NCBI RefSeq assembly: GCF_052180275.1
Contig: NZ_CP197465.1
Coordinates: 248,001-312,000, forward strand
DNA from: Kumtagia sp052180275
GTDB taxonomy: Bacteria; Pseudomonadota; Alphaproteobacteria; Rhizobiales; Rhizobiaceae
DNA length: 64,000 nt
Direction: 5' to 3'
A model generated the notes under the pieces. That model was given only the letters and a program-made list of their open reading frames with translations. It did not search any database and was not told the origin of the DNA. Below are positions 8,910-18,323 of the stretch, one piece after another. How positions within the stretch are numbered: position 1 is the stretch's first letter; each line of letters starts with the position of its first letter. Made by a program: the position numbers and the translations under genes.

Positions 8910-10259
8910 TCAGAATACCGGGACGACGGGAACGCGGCGCATGGAATCGCGCAGGACGCCGAGGGTGGTCTCGGCATTGGCGGGGCGTCCGAACAGATAA
9001 CCCTGTCCGCCCTGGCAGCCGAACTCCGTCAGGCGCGTCGCTTGTTCTTCCTTCTCGATCCCTTCCGCAACGGCCTCCATGCCGAGCCCTTCGCACATGG
9101 ACAGGATGGCGCGGATGATATGTTCCGAAGGCCGGTCCTCGAGGATGGACGCGACGAAGCTGCGATCGATCTTGAGCTTGTCGAAGTGGAACTCGCGCAG
9201 CCGGCCGAGCGACGAAAGGCCGGTGCCGAAATCGTCCAGCGACACCCGTATCCCGCAGCGCCGCAGATCCTCGACGATCTTGCCGGCCGACACCGGGTCG
9301 TTCATCAGCCCGGTTTCTGTGATCTCGATCTCCAGCCGTCGCGGATCGAAGCCGGTGCGGTCGAGGATGGCGAGGATATGCAGCCCCGTATTCTGGTCAA
9401 CCAGTTGCGACGGCGAAAGATTGAAGGACAGAAACAGGTTGGATGGCCAGTTGCGGGCGGCTTCCGTGGCCTTGCGCAGGACAAGCTGCGAAAGCGGACC
9501 GATGATGCCGCGCTCCTCGGCGATCGGGATGAAGACGCTGGGCGAAACGACGCCAAGATCGCGATCGGTCCAGCGCGCCAACGTCTCGAAACCGCGGATG
9601 TGCCGGGTCTCAAGATCGATGATGGGCTGGAAGTGCGGCTCCACCTCGCCGGCCGACACGGCCCGGCGCAAGGCCTGCTCGATATGAGTGACCCGCCGGG
9701 CGGCGGCCTCCATCTCGCGGGTGTAGACGACTACCTTGCCGCGGCCCGAACGCTTGGCGTGGTAGAGCGCCGTCTCGGCCTTGTCGACGAGGATCTCGGT
9801 GGTCTCGTCACCGGAATAGAACAGCGAGCAACCGACCGAAGCGGAAAGCCGCGCCGTTCGATCTCCCACATCGTAGGGAGCGGAAAGGATCTCGATCAGC
9901 ATCCGCGCGCGATCGGCGGCGGCTTCCTCGGAGAAGACCATCGGATAGAGGAAGGCAAATTCATCCGAACCGACGCGCGCCACGGTCGACCCGGCATCCA
10001 TGGCCGCGCGCAGCCGCATCGCCACCTGGACGAGGATATCGTCGCCCGCCTTGCGGCCGAACAGATCGTTGATCGGCTTGAATCCGTCGAGATCGAGGAT
10101 ACCGACCGCGAAGGGCGCCGGGTCATCCGAACGATCGCTGATCAGTCTGTCGATCTTGTCGAAAAAGCGCCGATGGTTGCCCAGCCCGGTCAACGGATCG
10201 GTGAAAGCAAGATCGGCGCTTTCGCTACGGTCCGGGCCGCGGGCGAAGGACGGCTGCAT
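8910..10259 (-). CDS. GGDEF-EAL cyclic-di-GMP protein with degenerate GGDEF motif
   Basis: A 449-residue cytoplasmic protein without membrane segments. The GGDEF domain is at about 18-180 (TDPLTGLGNHRRFFDKID, LDLDGFKPINDLFG). The signature is GSDEF (97-101) rather than GGDEF, so cyclase activity is doubtful. The EAL domain is at about 190-440, with ETL replacing EAL at 225-227 but the catalytic residues kept: FNLSPSQL, EIEITETGL, DDFGTGLSSL, KIDRSFV and AEGIE. It is therefore more likely a c-di-GMP phosphodiesterase. The ATG at 10259 is preferred to the TTG one codon earlier. Confidence 0.93.
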   Translation of the reverse strand: MQPSFARGPDRSESADLAFTDPLTGLGNHRRFFDKIDRLISDRSDDPAPFAVGILDLDGFKPINDLFGRKAGDDILVQVAMRLRAAMDAGSTVARVGSDEFAFLYPMVFSEEAAADRARMLIEILSAPYDVGDRTARLSASVGCSLFYSGDETTEILVDKAETALYHAKRSGRGKVVVYTREMEAAARRVTHIEQALRRAVSAGEVEPHFQPIIDLETRHIRGFETLARWTDRDLGVVSPSVFIPIAEERGIIGPLSQLVLRKATEAARNWPSNLFLSFNLSPSQLVDQNTGLHILAILDRTGFDPRRLEIEITETGLMNDPVSAGKIVEDLRRCGIRVSLDDFGTGLSSLGRLREFHFDKLKIDRSFVASILEDRPSEHIIRAILSMCEGLGMEAVAEGIEKEEQATRLTEFGCQGGQGYLFGRPANAETTLGVLRDSMRRVPVVPVF

Positions 10260-10379
10260 CAAAATTCCTGTGCCATGCGCAACATGCGGGAGGATCGTGT
10301 CAGCAAAACATTGATGAAACGTATCGGGGGTGACCGCTGGCGCCGGCCGATGCCCATCCGGGCGGCGACGACCTCCGGG

Positions 10380-12185
10380 TCAACGAACGCGATAGAGAAC
10401 GAGCGGCTGGTCCAAGGTCTCTGCGATCGGCTCCAGCCAGGACGGAACAGAGCTTTTCACGAGATCTGCCATGAAGCCGTTCGGCGCCGAACCCGCGAAC
10501 GATGCGGTTTCGTCGTCTCCTGGGCAAAAGGCCAGCAGGCCAACCTTCTCGCGCCGCATGATTGCATGCGCTTCGTCAGGCGTTCCCATGAAAGCGTCGA
10601 GCACGGCGACATTGCCGGCGTTGTTGCGATGATAGGGTCCTGCGAGAACCCGGTGAGGCGTCGTCGCGATCATCGGCGCGCCAAGGTTCGAGATCACCAG
10701 AACAGTGGTGGGCTGCTCCTGCGCCAGCCTGGCATAGGTCGCATCGGCCGTGCATTTCGATTTGCCGCCGTCGGACCCTTCTACGGCCACATCATGTGTC
10801 GCCATCATTGCATTCGCGATCGCATGCGACCCTGTGCTCCATACCAGTGTCAGCGAAATCAGCCAGGCGAAGACCATCCGGAGCGTCGCCTTAACCGTGC
10901 GCTCGCCGACCTGACTCCGCGCGGCCGCTACCATGGCCGCCAGCGGGACGATCGCGAAAGGCAGTGAGAAATTCGTGCCGCGGATCTGCCAGATGCTGAC
11001 GGCGGTCGCCGCAACCAGAAAAGCCATCAGCATCATTTCGGCGCGCTGCGGGCCGTGCCGCCGCATGGCTATGATCAGCAGTGCCATCGCGATGAATGGC
11101 GTCACATAGTTCTGAGCGAGATTCTCCGGCCTCAGCTCGAAGGTCCGCCACAAGGGCTGCGCTTCCATCACCGAGTCCAGCCAGAAGGCGCGCATCCTCG
11201 GGTCGACCGCGGCATAAGGATCGGCGAAGCATTGCGGAGCAAGCAGGATAGCCGTGACGCCGACGGCAAGTCCCAGGAGAAGGAGGCCGGCAGACCTCGC
11301 CGACATACCTCTCGAAACGGTAGCAGCCGCAGTCGCGGCCAGCCCCAGCCCGCCCAGAACGGCAACCACACCCAGTCGGGCCGAATAGGCGTCGCATTGC
11401 GCATCCCACCACGAGGCCGGCGGTACGGTGGCGACAAGCGTAAGAGCCGCCGCCCCGGCAAAACCGAGGCCGAAACCCGTTGCGGTACCGACGCCGTCCC
11501 TGCCGGGGAACAGCAGTGTCGCCGCCGCGCAGGCACCGGCCACAGCCACGTATGGCGCGGTCTCCATGCCGATCGCGAGCATCACGGCGGCACAGACGCC
11601 GGCGCCGGCTGCCCGGCGCCATCCCGGCGCAAGCAGCAGCACGATCATCGCCAGTGCGAACACGAGTTGCAAATTGTGATGGTCCAGCGCCCGCGCGGTG
11701 AAGAGGCCCATGGCGTTGAGCGTAATGGCGCCGATCACCAGCGCCGGGATAAGGCTGTCGGGGCCGGCAAGCAGCCGCGCCGCCCGCACGAGCAAGAACA
11801 GCGCCGCGACGCTGAGCAGGGCCGGCCAGACGATCTCCGCCGTCACCTCGCCGGCAGCCATGCTGCCCGTAAGCCCCGATACGGTCAGCATGATCGCGGC
11901 GACCGGAGCGTCGACGATGCGCGACCAGTGCATGACAAAGCCGCCCTCCGGCCCCATCCGGTACTGATGAAGGTCGAACCACGACTGCCCGCCCAGCCAG
12001 TCGCGGATCTGCGCCAGCCGCATCACGCTGTCGTTGTCTCCGCCGGAATCCAGCAGCGTCGGGAAGCCGCTCACGGCCTGGATCACAAGCATCGCCAGAG
12101 CGGCCAAAGCGCTCGCTGCCAGGTCGGCCTTCCAGCCCTCCAGACGCGACGGCCGGGTCGCGGCGAGCGTTGTTGTACTGGACAT
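10380..12185 (-). CDS. Polytopic membrane protein, probable GT-C type glycosyltransferase
   Basis: A 601-residue integral membrane protein with roughly 11-12 hydrophobic segments and a soluble C-terminal domain of about 150 residues. The first periplasmic loop carries LLDSGGDNDSVMRLAQIRDW, and ALDHHNLQLVFAL follows later. Acidic motifs in these positions recall GT-C/STT3-like enzymes that transfer sugars from polyprenyl carriers. Neighbouring GtrA-like and GT2 genes on the same strand support a role in glycan transfer. I infer the family from layout, so the specific reaction is unknown. Confidence 0.66.
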   Translation of the reverse strand: MSSTTTLAATRPSRLEGWKADLAASALAALAMLVIQAVSGFPTLLDSGGDNDSVMRLAQIRDWLGGQSWFDLHQYRMGPEGGFVMHWSRIVDAPVAAIMLTVSGLTGSMAAGEVTAEIVWPALLSVAALFLLVRAARLLAGPDSLIPALVIGAITLNAMGLFTARALDHHNLQLVFALAMIVLLLAPGWRRAAGAGVCAAVMLAIGMETAPYVAVAGACAAATLLFPGRDGVGTATGFGLGFAGAAALTLVATVPPASWWDAQCDAYSARLGVVAVLGGLGLAATAAATVSRGMSARSAGLLLLGLAVGVTAILLAPQCFADPYAAVDPRMRAFWLDSVMEAQPLWRTFELRPENLAQNYVTPFIAMALLIIAMRRHGPQRAEMMLMAFLVAATAVSIWQIRGTNFSLPFAIVPLAAMVAAARSQVGERTVKATLRMVFAWLISLTLVWSTGSHAIANAMMATHDVAVEGSDGGKSKCTADATYARLAQEQPTTVLVISNLGAPMIATTPHRVLAGPYHRNNAGNVAVLDAFMGTPDEAHAIMRREKVGLLAFCPGDDETASFAGSAPNGFMADLVKSSVPSWLEPIAETLDQPLVLYRVR

Positions 12186-12276
12186 CCCGGTGGCTTCCTG
12201 GTGGAGTAAGCAGGCTGGACGTTAACCGACCTGCTTCAATATTTCGTAAAGCGACCGTGCTTGCGACACTCGCACC

Positions 12277-12681
12277 TCAGCCTCGGTCCGTCTGCCGGGG
12301 AAAGACCCAAAGGGAAGACAAGATATAACTTGCGGCGCTGGCGGCGACCGTGACGGCGGCCGACATCGCGAACGGCGTTCCGCCGAAACTCTCCACCGAG
12401 ACATGCGCGACAAGGCCCGAGATCAAGGCGCAGCCAAGCTGAACGGCGAGATAGCGCGGTAGCGCGTGTGCGTGGGCGTGGACGCCGCCGAACGTCCAGC
12501 CGTGCTGGGCGGTATAGGCGACGGCGAACGCCACCGCGTAGGCAGCGATGCTGCCGAGAAACGGCGACATGCCGAAGCTGACGAATAGATAGGACAGCGC
12601 GAAAAGCAGCACCGCCGCGCCGATCCCAACAGTTACGAAGCGCACAGCCCTGAAGCGGAGCGCGGAGCGCAGCCGTTCCAT
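12277..12681 (-). CDS. GtrA-like family membrane protein
   Basis: A 134-residue protein with four transmembrane segments (FVTVGIGAAVLLFALSYLFV first, AASYILSSLWVF last) and the arginine-rich N terminus (RFRAVRFVTVG) usual in GtrA/DPMS-type proteins. These are thought to flip or help transfer polyprenyl-linked glucose. The ATG at 12681 overlaps the GT2 stop by one base (TGATG), so the pair is coupled. The longer upstream frame is antisense inside the GT2 gene. Confidence 0.86.
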   Translation of the reverse strand: MERLRSALRFRAVRFVTVGIGAAVLLFALSYLFVSFGMSPFLGSIAAYAVAFAVAYTAQHGWTFGGVHAHAHALPRYLAVQLGCALISGLVAHVSVESFGGTPFAMSAAVTVAASAASYILSSLWVFPRQTDRG

Positions 12682-13934
12682 CAAGCGCCCTGTTTTGCCT
12701 GATGCTTCAGCGCCGGCGCAAGCTTGTCGCGCACCACCGGGATTTCCAACACCCCGAGGAGGAAGGCCGAGAAAAAGCCCTGCAACCCGATGACGATCAA
12801 CGTCAGCCCGAGCACGACGATGCGGGGGATTTCCGAGTTCGAGAGCGGCCCGAAATCGAGATTCGCCCACCAGGTCAGCGCGTAGGCAAAGAAGCCCGCG
12901 CCGGCCAGGAAGCAGATGCCGGCATTCAACGCCAGCCTGTCGGTGCTGATCGTCCGCATGAGCCAGTCCGACCGCGCCGTCCTCGGCAGGATGCCAGTGA
13001 GGTCGGCATAATAGCGCGACAGCACCCCGAAACTGACGAGCTGGGTGCCGGTGACGATCATGAAACACGCCGCCAGGAACGTGTTGAGATCAAGCTCCAT
13101 CGTGGTGTTGAGCTGCAACGGCCCGAAGAACAGAACCGCCGCCAGCAGCACGCCGAGGCCGCACAGGCTGAGGCCGGGGATGACGAACAGCCAGCGCGGA
13201 TTGTACATCAGCAGGAATTTCAGGTGCCGCCAGCCATCGCGCCAGGTACGCAGATGGGGAGGACGGCTGCGGCCGTCCGGCTTCAGCGTGGTCGGCACTT
13301 CCTCGATGCGCAGGCCGGCCAGCGCGCTGCGCACCACCATCTCGCTGGCGAATTCCATGCCGGTCGTGCGCAGGTTGAGTTCGCGGATGCGCTGGGCGTT
13401 GAAGCCGCGCAGGCCGCAGTGAAAATCGCCGGTCTTGATGCGGAAGAACAGCCGGCCGATAAAGGACAGCACCGGATTGCCGAGATAGCGGTGCAGCGGC
13501 GGCATCGCGCCGGTCTCGATGCCCCCCTGGAAGCGATTGCCCATGACCAGGTCCGCACCGCCGCGCAGCTTTTTCACGAACGCGTCGAGGGCGCTGAAAT
13601 CATAGGAATCGTCGGCGTCGCCCATGATGATGAAACGGCCCCGCGCGGCGGCAATGCCGCCCTGCAACGCGGCGCCGTACCCCTTTTGCAGAACCTGCGC
13701 GACGCGCGCTCCGTGCCTCGCGGCAATCGCCTGGGATCCATCGGTGCTGCCATTGTCGGCGATCAGCACCTCGCCGGATATGCCGGACCTGGCGAGGTAG
13801 TCCCGCGCCTTGCCGATGCAGGTGGCGAGCGTCTCGGCCTCGTTGAGGCAAGGCATCAGGATCGTCAGTTCCAGCTCGGCATGGTCCTCGACCGGGGCGT
13901 GATCCTGATAGTGCCTTGCCGCGACTGCATTCAT
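12681..13934 (-). CDS. Family 2 glycosyltransferase with C-terminal membrane domain (dolichol-P-mannose synthase-like)
   Basis: A 417-residue enzyme. The N-terminal GT-A domain (about 25-250) has LTILMPCLNEAETL, ADNGSTDGS and the metal-binding GDADDSYDF. It is followed by about four transmembrane helices, as in GtrB/DPM1-type transferases that charge undecaprenyl phosphate with a sugar. The ATG at 13934 is taken. A GTG at 13979 would add 15 non-conserved residues. It precedes the GtrA-like gene with a one-base overlap, and the two resemble a gtrA-gtrB pair. Confidence 0.9.
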   Translation of the reverse strand: MNAVAARHYQDHAPVEDHAELELTILMPCLNEAETLATCIGKARDYLARSGISGEVLIADNGSTDGSQAIAARHGARVAQVLQKGYGAALQGGIAAARGRFIIMGDADDSYDFSALDAFVKKLRGGADLVMGNRFQGGIETGAMPPLHRYLGNPVLSFIGRLFFRIKTGDFHCGLRGFNAQRIRELNLRTTGMEFASEMVVRSALAGLRIEEVPTTLKPDGRSRPPHLRTWRDGWRHLKFLLMYNPRWLFVIPGLSLCGLGVLLAAVLFFGPLQLNTTMELDLNTFLAACFMIVTGTQLVSFGVLSRYYADLTGILPRTARSDWLMRTISTDRLALNAGICFLAGAGFFAYALTWWANLDFGPLSNSEIPRIVVLGLTLIVIGLQGFFSAFLLGVLEIPVVRDKLAPALKHQAKQGA

Positions 13935-14220
13935 GGCTGGTTCCACTCCATCCGTTCGACATTCGGCCTGCGCAAGCACTGCCGCGTCCGCCGTTGACCG
14001 GACCTAAGCACAGAGTGATTGGCGTCCTGTTAATTCTTTGCCTTAACTTCGCATTTCGTTTCGGCCAACGGACCATGCCAGGCCTTCCGCAGGGTGCATC
14101 GTGGTTTTGTGCTGCCGAAGTCGAATTGACAGGATTTCACCGACTGACATCATCGTCTCGGGGGCAACAACCAAAGACTTAACCCAAGCATCGGCGCGGC
14201 TTTGCGCCCGGAGGAAACCA

Positions 14221-15477
14221 ATGAGAAAGATGATGACGGCCGCCCTGGCGGGCGCCGCGTTCACGGTATCGCTTGTCGGTCTGGCCGCTGCACAGGAAGA
14301 CAACGACTGGATCGGCACCTGGACTGCCAGCGCGCAACCTGCCTGGGAGGCAGATTTCGCAGTGCCGCTCGGCATGCAGGCCAATCTCTGGAACCACACG
14401 ATCAGGCAGGTTGCGCGCGTCAGCATCGGCGGCGACAAGGTCCGCATCATCGTGTCGAACGAATACGGCAAGCTGCCGCTCAAGATCGGTGCAGCTCAGA
14501 TCGGTGTCACCAAGGACGGTGCAGCGATCCAACCCGGGACAGGCAAGGCCGTGACCTTCAGCGGCAGCCCGTCGATCACCATCCCGCCCGGCGCTCCGGT
14601 GATCAGCGATCCGGTCGACCTGAAGGTCGAGCCGCTTTCCGAACTCTCGGTCAGCCTGTTTTTTCCTGAAAGCGCGCCGACGACAACCATGCATTGGGAC
14701 GGACATCAGACCGCTTTCATCGCCGCCGGCAACAAGGTCGCCGACGAAGACCTGAAGGCCGATTCCACACAGACGCAGCGCGCCTTCCTGACCGGCATCA
14801 TGGTCGAGGCTCCGGACGATGCCCGCGCCGTCGTGCTGTTCGGCGATTCCATCACCGATGGCGACGGCTCGACCGTCGACGGCAACGACCGCTGGCCGGA
14901 CACGCTGGCCGAGCGGCTGGCGCAGGCGGGCGGCGCGCCGGTCGCCGTGCTCAACCAGGGAATTTCGGGAGCCAAGGTGCTGAGCGACCGCATGGGCGTC
15001 AACGCCCTGGCGCGCTTCGATCGTGACGTGCTCAACCAGCCGAACGCCGACACCGTCGTCTTGATGATGGGTATAAACGACATCGGCTGGCCGGGCTCCG
15101 GCCTGGCGCTGCACGATCCGGAGCCGACGGCCGAGGACATCATCGCGGGATACCGGCAGCTTATCGCGCGCGCGCACGCGGATGGGATGCGCATCATCGG
15201 CGCGACGTTGACGCCGTTCGGCGACTCCTTCGCCGGAACGCCGTTCGAGGGCTATTATACGCCCGAGAAAGAAAAAATCCGGCTCGCCGTCAACGAATTC
15301 ATCCGCAACAGCAAGGAGTTCGATGGCGTCATCGATTTCGACAAGGTCGTCGTCGACCCGCAAAAGCCCGGCTACATCAAGGCCGAGTTCGACAAGGGCG
15401 ATCATCTTCACCCGAACGCCGCGGGTTATGACGCCATGGCCAACTCGATCGACCTCAAGCTGCTGGCTGCCGAATAG
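14221..15477 (+). CDS. Secreted SGNH/GDSL hydrolase
   Basis: A 418-residue exported esterase or lipase. The signal peptide is residues 1-24 (MRKMMTAALAGAAFTVSL then LAAAQE). The SGNH blocks are clear: VLFGDSITDGDG with nucleophile S210, NQGISGAKVL, LMMGINDIGW and the D-x-H block DHLHPNAAGYD. The ATG at 14221 follows GAGGAA at 14211-14216. A 180-residue beta-rich domain precedes the catalytic domain, as in secreted SGNH esterases that act on polysaccharides or lipids. The substrate is unknown. The gene is followed by a strong hairpin. Confidence 0.9.
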   Translation: MRKMMTAALAGAAFTVSLVGLAAAQEDNDWIGTWTASAQPAWEADFAVPLGMQANLWNHTIRQVARVSIGGDKVRIIVSNEYGKLPLKIGAAQIGVTKDGAAIQPGTGKAVTFSGSPSITIPPGAPVISDPVDLKVEPLSELSVSLFFPESAPTTTMHWDGHQTAFIAAGNKVADEDLKADSTQTQRAFLTGIMVEAPDDARAVVLFGDSITDGDGSTVDGNDRWPDTLAERLAQAGGAPVAVLNQGISGAKVLSDRMGVNALARFDRDVLNQPNADTVVLMMGINDIGWPGSGLALHDPEPTAEDIIAGYRQLIARAHADGMRIIGATLTPFGDSFAGTPFEGYYTPEKEKIRLAVNEFIRNSKEFDGVIDFDKVVVDPQKPGYIKAEFDKGDHLHPNAAGYDAMANSIDLKLLAAE

Positions 15478-15482
15478 ATTTT

Positions 15483-15516
15483 CCGGCGGCGTTTCGCGAT
15501 GGTGAGACGCCGCCGG
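15483..15516 (+). terminator. Hairpin after the SGNH hydrolase gene
   Basis: A perfect 10-base inverted repeat (ccggcggcgt and acgccgccgg) separated by 14 bases starts six bases after the stop codon. No T-run follows, so it may act as a stability or Rho-assisted element rather than a classical intrinsic terminator. Confidence 0.6.
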
Positions 15517-15642
15517 CCTGTCGCCCCTGGGCGCCCGAGGGTTTGAGCTGTTCTTCTTCCGGCCAGGGCTGGACGATTGGCAGGATGGCGCGGACGCGAT
15601 ACATGCGGTGCCGACACAGGCAACGCAAAACGGAAGACCCTC

Positions 15643-16584
15643 ATGCCGTTGAAGATCGCAGTCCAGATGGATCATGTGTCGACGGTGAACATCGCCGGCG
15701 ACACCACTTTCGCCCTGTCGCTGGAGGCGCAGCGTCGCGGGCATGCGCTCTACCACTACACGCCCGACAGGCTGACGCTGGCCGGCGGCAAGGTTTTTGC
15801 ACGCATCGAAGAGATGACCGTGCGCGACGAGAAGGGCAACCATTTCTCGCTCGGCGAACCGGTGAGGACCGACCTGTCGGAGATGGATGTCGTGCTGCTG
15901 AGGCAGGACCCGCCCTTCGACATGAATTACATCACCACGACGCATATCCTCGAACGTATCCACCCGAAGACGCTGGTGGTCAACGATCCGGCCTGGGTGC
16001 GCAACAGCCCGGAAAAGATCTTCGTCACCGAATTCCCGGACCTGATGCCGGAAACGCTGATCACCAAGGACCCGCAGGAGGTGGCGGCCTTCCGCCGCCA
16101 GCACGGCGACATCATCGTAAAACCGCTCTACGGCAATGGCGGCGCCGGCATCTTCCACCTGCACGAGGCCGACCGCAACCTGGCGTCGCTGCTCGAAATG
16201 TTCTCGCAGATGTTCCGCGAACCCTTCATCGTGCAGCGTTACCTGAAGGACGTGCGCAAGGGCGACAAGCGCATCATCCTGATCGACGGCGAGGCGTTGG
16301 GTGCCATCAATCGTGTGCCGGCCGAGCATGATTCACGCTCCAACATGCATGTCGGCGGCCGTGCCGAGAAAACCGAACTGACCGCTCGCGAGCGCGAGAT
16401 CTGCGCCCGCATCGGCCCTTCGCTGAAGGAACGCGGTTTTATCCTCGTCGGCATCGACGTCATCGGCGACTATATGACCGAGATCAACGTCACCTCGCCG
16501 ACCGGCGTGCGCGAAGTGAAGCGTTTTGGCGGCGCCGATATCGCCGCCCTGTTCTGGGACGCGGTGGAGGCGAAACGGGCTTGA
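15643..16584 (+). CDS. gshB: Glutathione synthase
   Basis: Catalyses ATP-dependent joining of gamma-glutamylcysteine and glycine. The 313-residue length is typical. The N-terminal GSH-S domain (LKIAVQMDHVSTVNIAGDTT) is followed by the ATP-grasp domain with KPLYGNGGAGIF and the C-terminal INVTSPTGVREVKRF. The ATG at 15643 follows a GGAAG ribosome site. In rhizobia gshB commonly precedes the yifB/comM ATPase gene, and that order is seen here before comM is interrupted. Confidence 0.96.
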   Translation: MPLKIAVQMDHVSTVNIAGDTTFALSLEAQRRGHALYHYTPDRLTLAGGKVFARIEEMTVRDEKGNHFSLGEPVRTDLSEMDVVLLRQDPPFDMNYITTTHILERIHPKTLVVNDPAWVRNSPEKIFVTEFPDLMPETLITKDPQEVAAFRRQHGDIIVKPLYGNGGAGIFHLHEADRNLASLLEMFSQMFREPFIVQRYLKDVRKGDKRIILIDGEALGAINRVPAEHDSRSNMHVGGRAEKTELTAREREICARIGPSLKERGFILVGIDVIGDYMTEINVTSPTGVREVKRFGGADIAALFWDAVEAKRA

Positions 16585-16718
16585 ACGAACCCGCCAAATG
16601 AAGTGTTTGTCCAGCCGCGTAAATGTTCTTGTAATGTTCTTGATGAAATAAAAAAACTGTGCTTCACTCTCTTCGCGTGGGTCAGGGGCTCGTTTTCCGC
16701 GCATTCCGGAGAAGCGGC

Positions 16719-16958
16719 ATGGTGGCGCGCGTACGAACGGTGGCGTTCCAGGGGATCGAGGCGGTTCCCGTCGACGTGCAGGTGATGATCGCGCCGGGAA
16801 AACCGAACATCCACATCGTCGGCCTGCCCGACAAGGCGGTGGCCGAAAGCCGCGAGCGGGTACAGGCAGCGCTGCATGCCTCCGGCCTGTCGATGCCGGC
16901 GAAGAAGGTGACTGTCAACCTGGCGCCGGCCGACCTGCCGAAAGAGGGAAGCCACTAC
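16719..16958 (+). pseudogene. comM: 5' fragment of comM/yifB (Mg-chelatase-like AAA ATPase), interrupted
   Basis: The first 80 codons of a ComM/YifB protein, which normally has about 510 residues and drives branch migration in DNA uptake. Conserved text includes RVRTVAFQGIEAVPVDVQV, NIHIVGLPDKAVAESRERV and VNLAPADLPKEGSHY. The family then continues with a DLPIALGL segment that begins the ATPase domain. Here the reading changes after codon 80 to unrelated residues and stops 150 bases later. The Walker motifs are absent from the window. I infer insertion of a mobile element at about 16,958. The ATG at 16719 has a GGAGAAG ribosome site. Confidence 0.88.
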
Positions 16959-17057
16959 GCGGACAAAACGCAGCCATTACAGTGTCTTGCCCGGCTAACC
17001 AATCTTCCACTCACCGCAAACTCACTTTCGGCATCTCATTCGAGGAAAGATGGCCGG

Positions 17058-18314
17058 CTAAGCGGGGTTCGGTCCAGAAAGGGCTTTATGGATCATCCAC
17101 CCCATTAGAACAAGGGAGATGAAAAAGAAAAGCGCCGCCACTAAAATTTCGAACACTGCGAAGCGGCGAACCGTAAAAGCCAAGGCGACTCGGGAGGAAG
17201 TTCTTACAACGTTGTCCCGTTTCTCAAATTTCACGGAAAGCAATACCTGGAAGAACCACATTGATAGTATTGCAATAATCAATGCGATTCCGACCCGTTC
17301 TTGAATGAAGGCGAACACTGATTTCAGCCAAGAGAACTGCTCGGGAATGAGCACCTTGCTGTCTTCGATGAGTGCAGCATACCCAAATATCAACGATACG
17401 AACGTTATGATCTTAGTACGAAAGCCATCCAGTCGATTTTTGAGCGATCGCCCTTCCCCTGCGACGATTAGAGGTAGACCCGCTTGAATTGATGCGACGG
17501 TTGCGTCAATCGAAAAATAGAGAGACTTGCGCTCCTCCTCGGTCATCATGTTCTCTCTGAAGGCGCGGAGATAGGAAATGATCCCCAGTGATCTTTGTTG
17601 CGCCTCTGCGGTCTGAACACGTCTCATGGCGATCGCGCGCCTCATTAGCCCGTAGTTTACTTGCCGCTTTAGCGTGTCGAGATCGGGATATACGTCAATG
17701 ATTGTGTCAGATGACGGCGAATGGAATCGGTGTGTATGTAGCAAATCTCGCAAGCAGAAGTACGTTTGAGCGGCAAATGCATGCTCTAGCCGCTCTACAT
17801 TGGCGTTAAGCGCGCTCTGCAACGGAGTCGAGAGCGTCTGAAGGCTTACAAGCCCGTCGCGGCGAATTTCGAACCGAGCACTATAGCTTGACCGCGCCAG
17901 CTCGGGGCCAGGCAACGCTTCATGAAGAACCGTATCCTCCTCCCACATCTCGGGAATTTGGTTCAACGGCTCCGATAGTTTGGGATACGCCACCTTCCAT
18001 CCATCGCTGTCGAAAGCGTAAATGCGACCGCGCGCCGATTCTCGGTCAGTGGCAACCTTGAGGAGGCACAAGAAAACAAAGTTCCCGTCCTTGTTGAAAA
18101 CGAAATTGTCGAGCAGGCTGCGGATTAGGGGCCACTCGGAAAAGAACGGGAATGTTGTGTCCGACAGGTTACGGAATTGGTAGCCCACAAAATACCGTCC
18201 ACCCGACGAGATATTCGCCGACTGGTAAAACTGTCGTGGGTATGCGGAGGTGCCGCTCAGAGTGAATGAAAGCTTGCCGGCGACGTTTGGCACCCAACCG
18301 AAAAATTGTGCCAC
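17058..18314 (-). CDS. Unknown membrane protein with C-terminal transmembrane helices
   Basis: A 418-residue protein without a recognised domain. The first 280 residues are soluble and rich in aromatic residues. Hydrophobic segments follow near 290-310, 330-350 and 385-410 (AVFEILVAALFFFISLVLMG). Base composition is clearly lower in GC than the flanking chromosome, which suggests transfer. Its start lies nine bases after the stop of the small membrane gene 18324-18620, so the two probably form an operon. The orientation is toward the broken comM. The role is unknown. Confidence 0.72.
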   Translation of the reverse strand: MAQFFGWVPNVAGKLSFTLSGTSAYPRQFYQSANISSGGRYFVGYQFRNLSDTTFPFFSEWPLIRSLLDNFVFNKDGNFVFLCLLKVATDRESARGRIYAFDSDGWKVAYPKLSEPLNQIPEMWEEDTVLHEALPGPELARSSYSARFEIRRDGLVSLQTLSTPLQSALNANVERLEHAFAAQTYFCLRDLLHTHRFHSPSSDTIIDVYPDLDTLKRQVNYGLMRRAIAMRRVQTAEAQQRSLGIISYLRAFRENMMTEEERKSLYFSIDATVASIQAGLPLIVAGEGRSLKNRLDGFRTKIITFVSLIFGYAALIEDSKVLIPEQFSWLKSVFAFIQERVGIALIIAILSMWFFQVLLSVKFEKRDNVVRTSSRVALAFTVRRFAVFEILVAALFFFISLVLMGWMIHKALSGPNPA

Positions 18315-18323
18315 GGCCGGGGC

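Noticed and set aside
9042..10967. 641-codon plus-strand open frame
   Set aside because: Antisense to the GGDEF-EAL gene, whose motifs are certain.
12702..13997. 431-codon plus-strand open frame
   Set aside because: Antisense shadow of the GT2 gene; composition dominated by Arg, Gln and His.
14179..16329. 716-codon minus-strand open frame
   Set aside because: Antisense to the SGNH hydrolase and gshB genes, His/Arg/Asp-rich in the manner of mirror frames in high-GC DNA, and with no family pattern.
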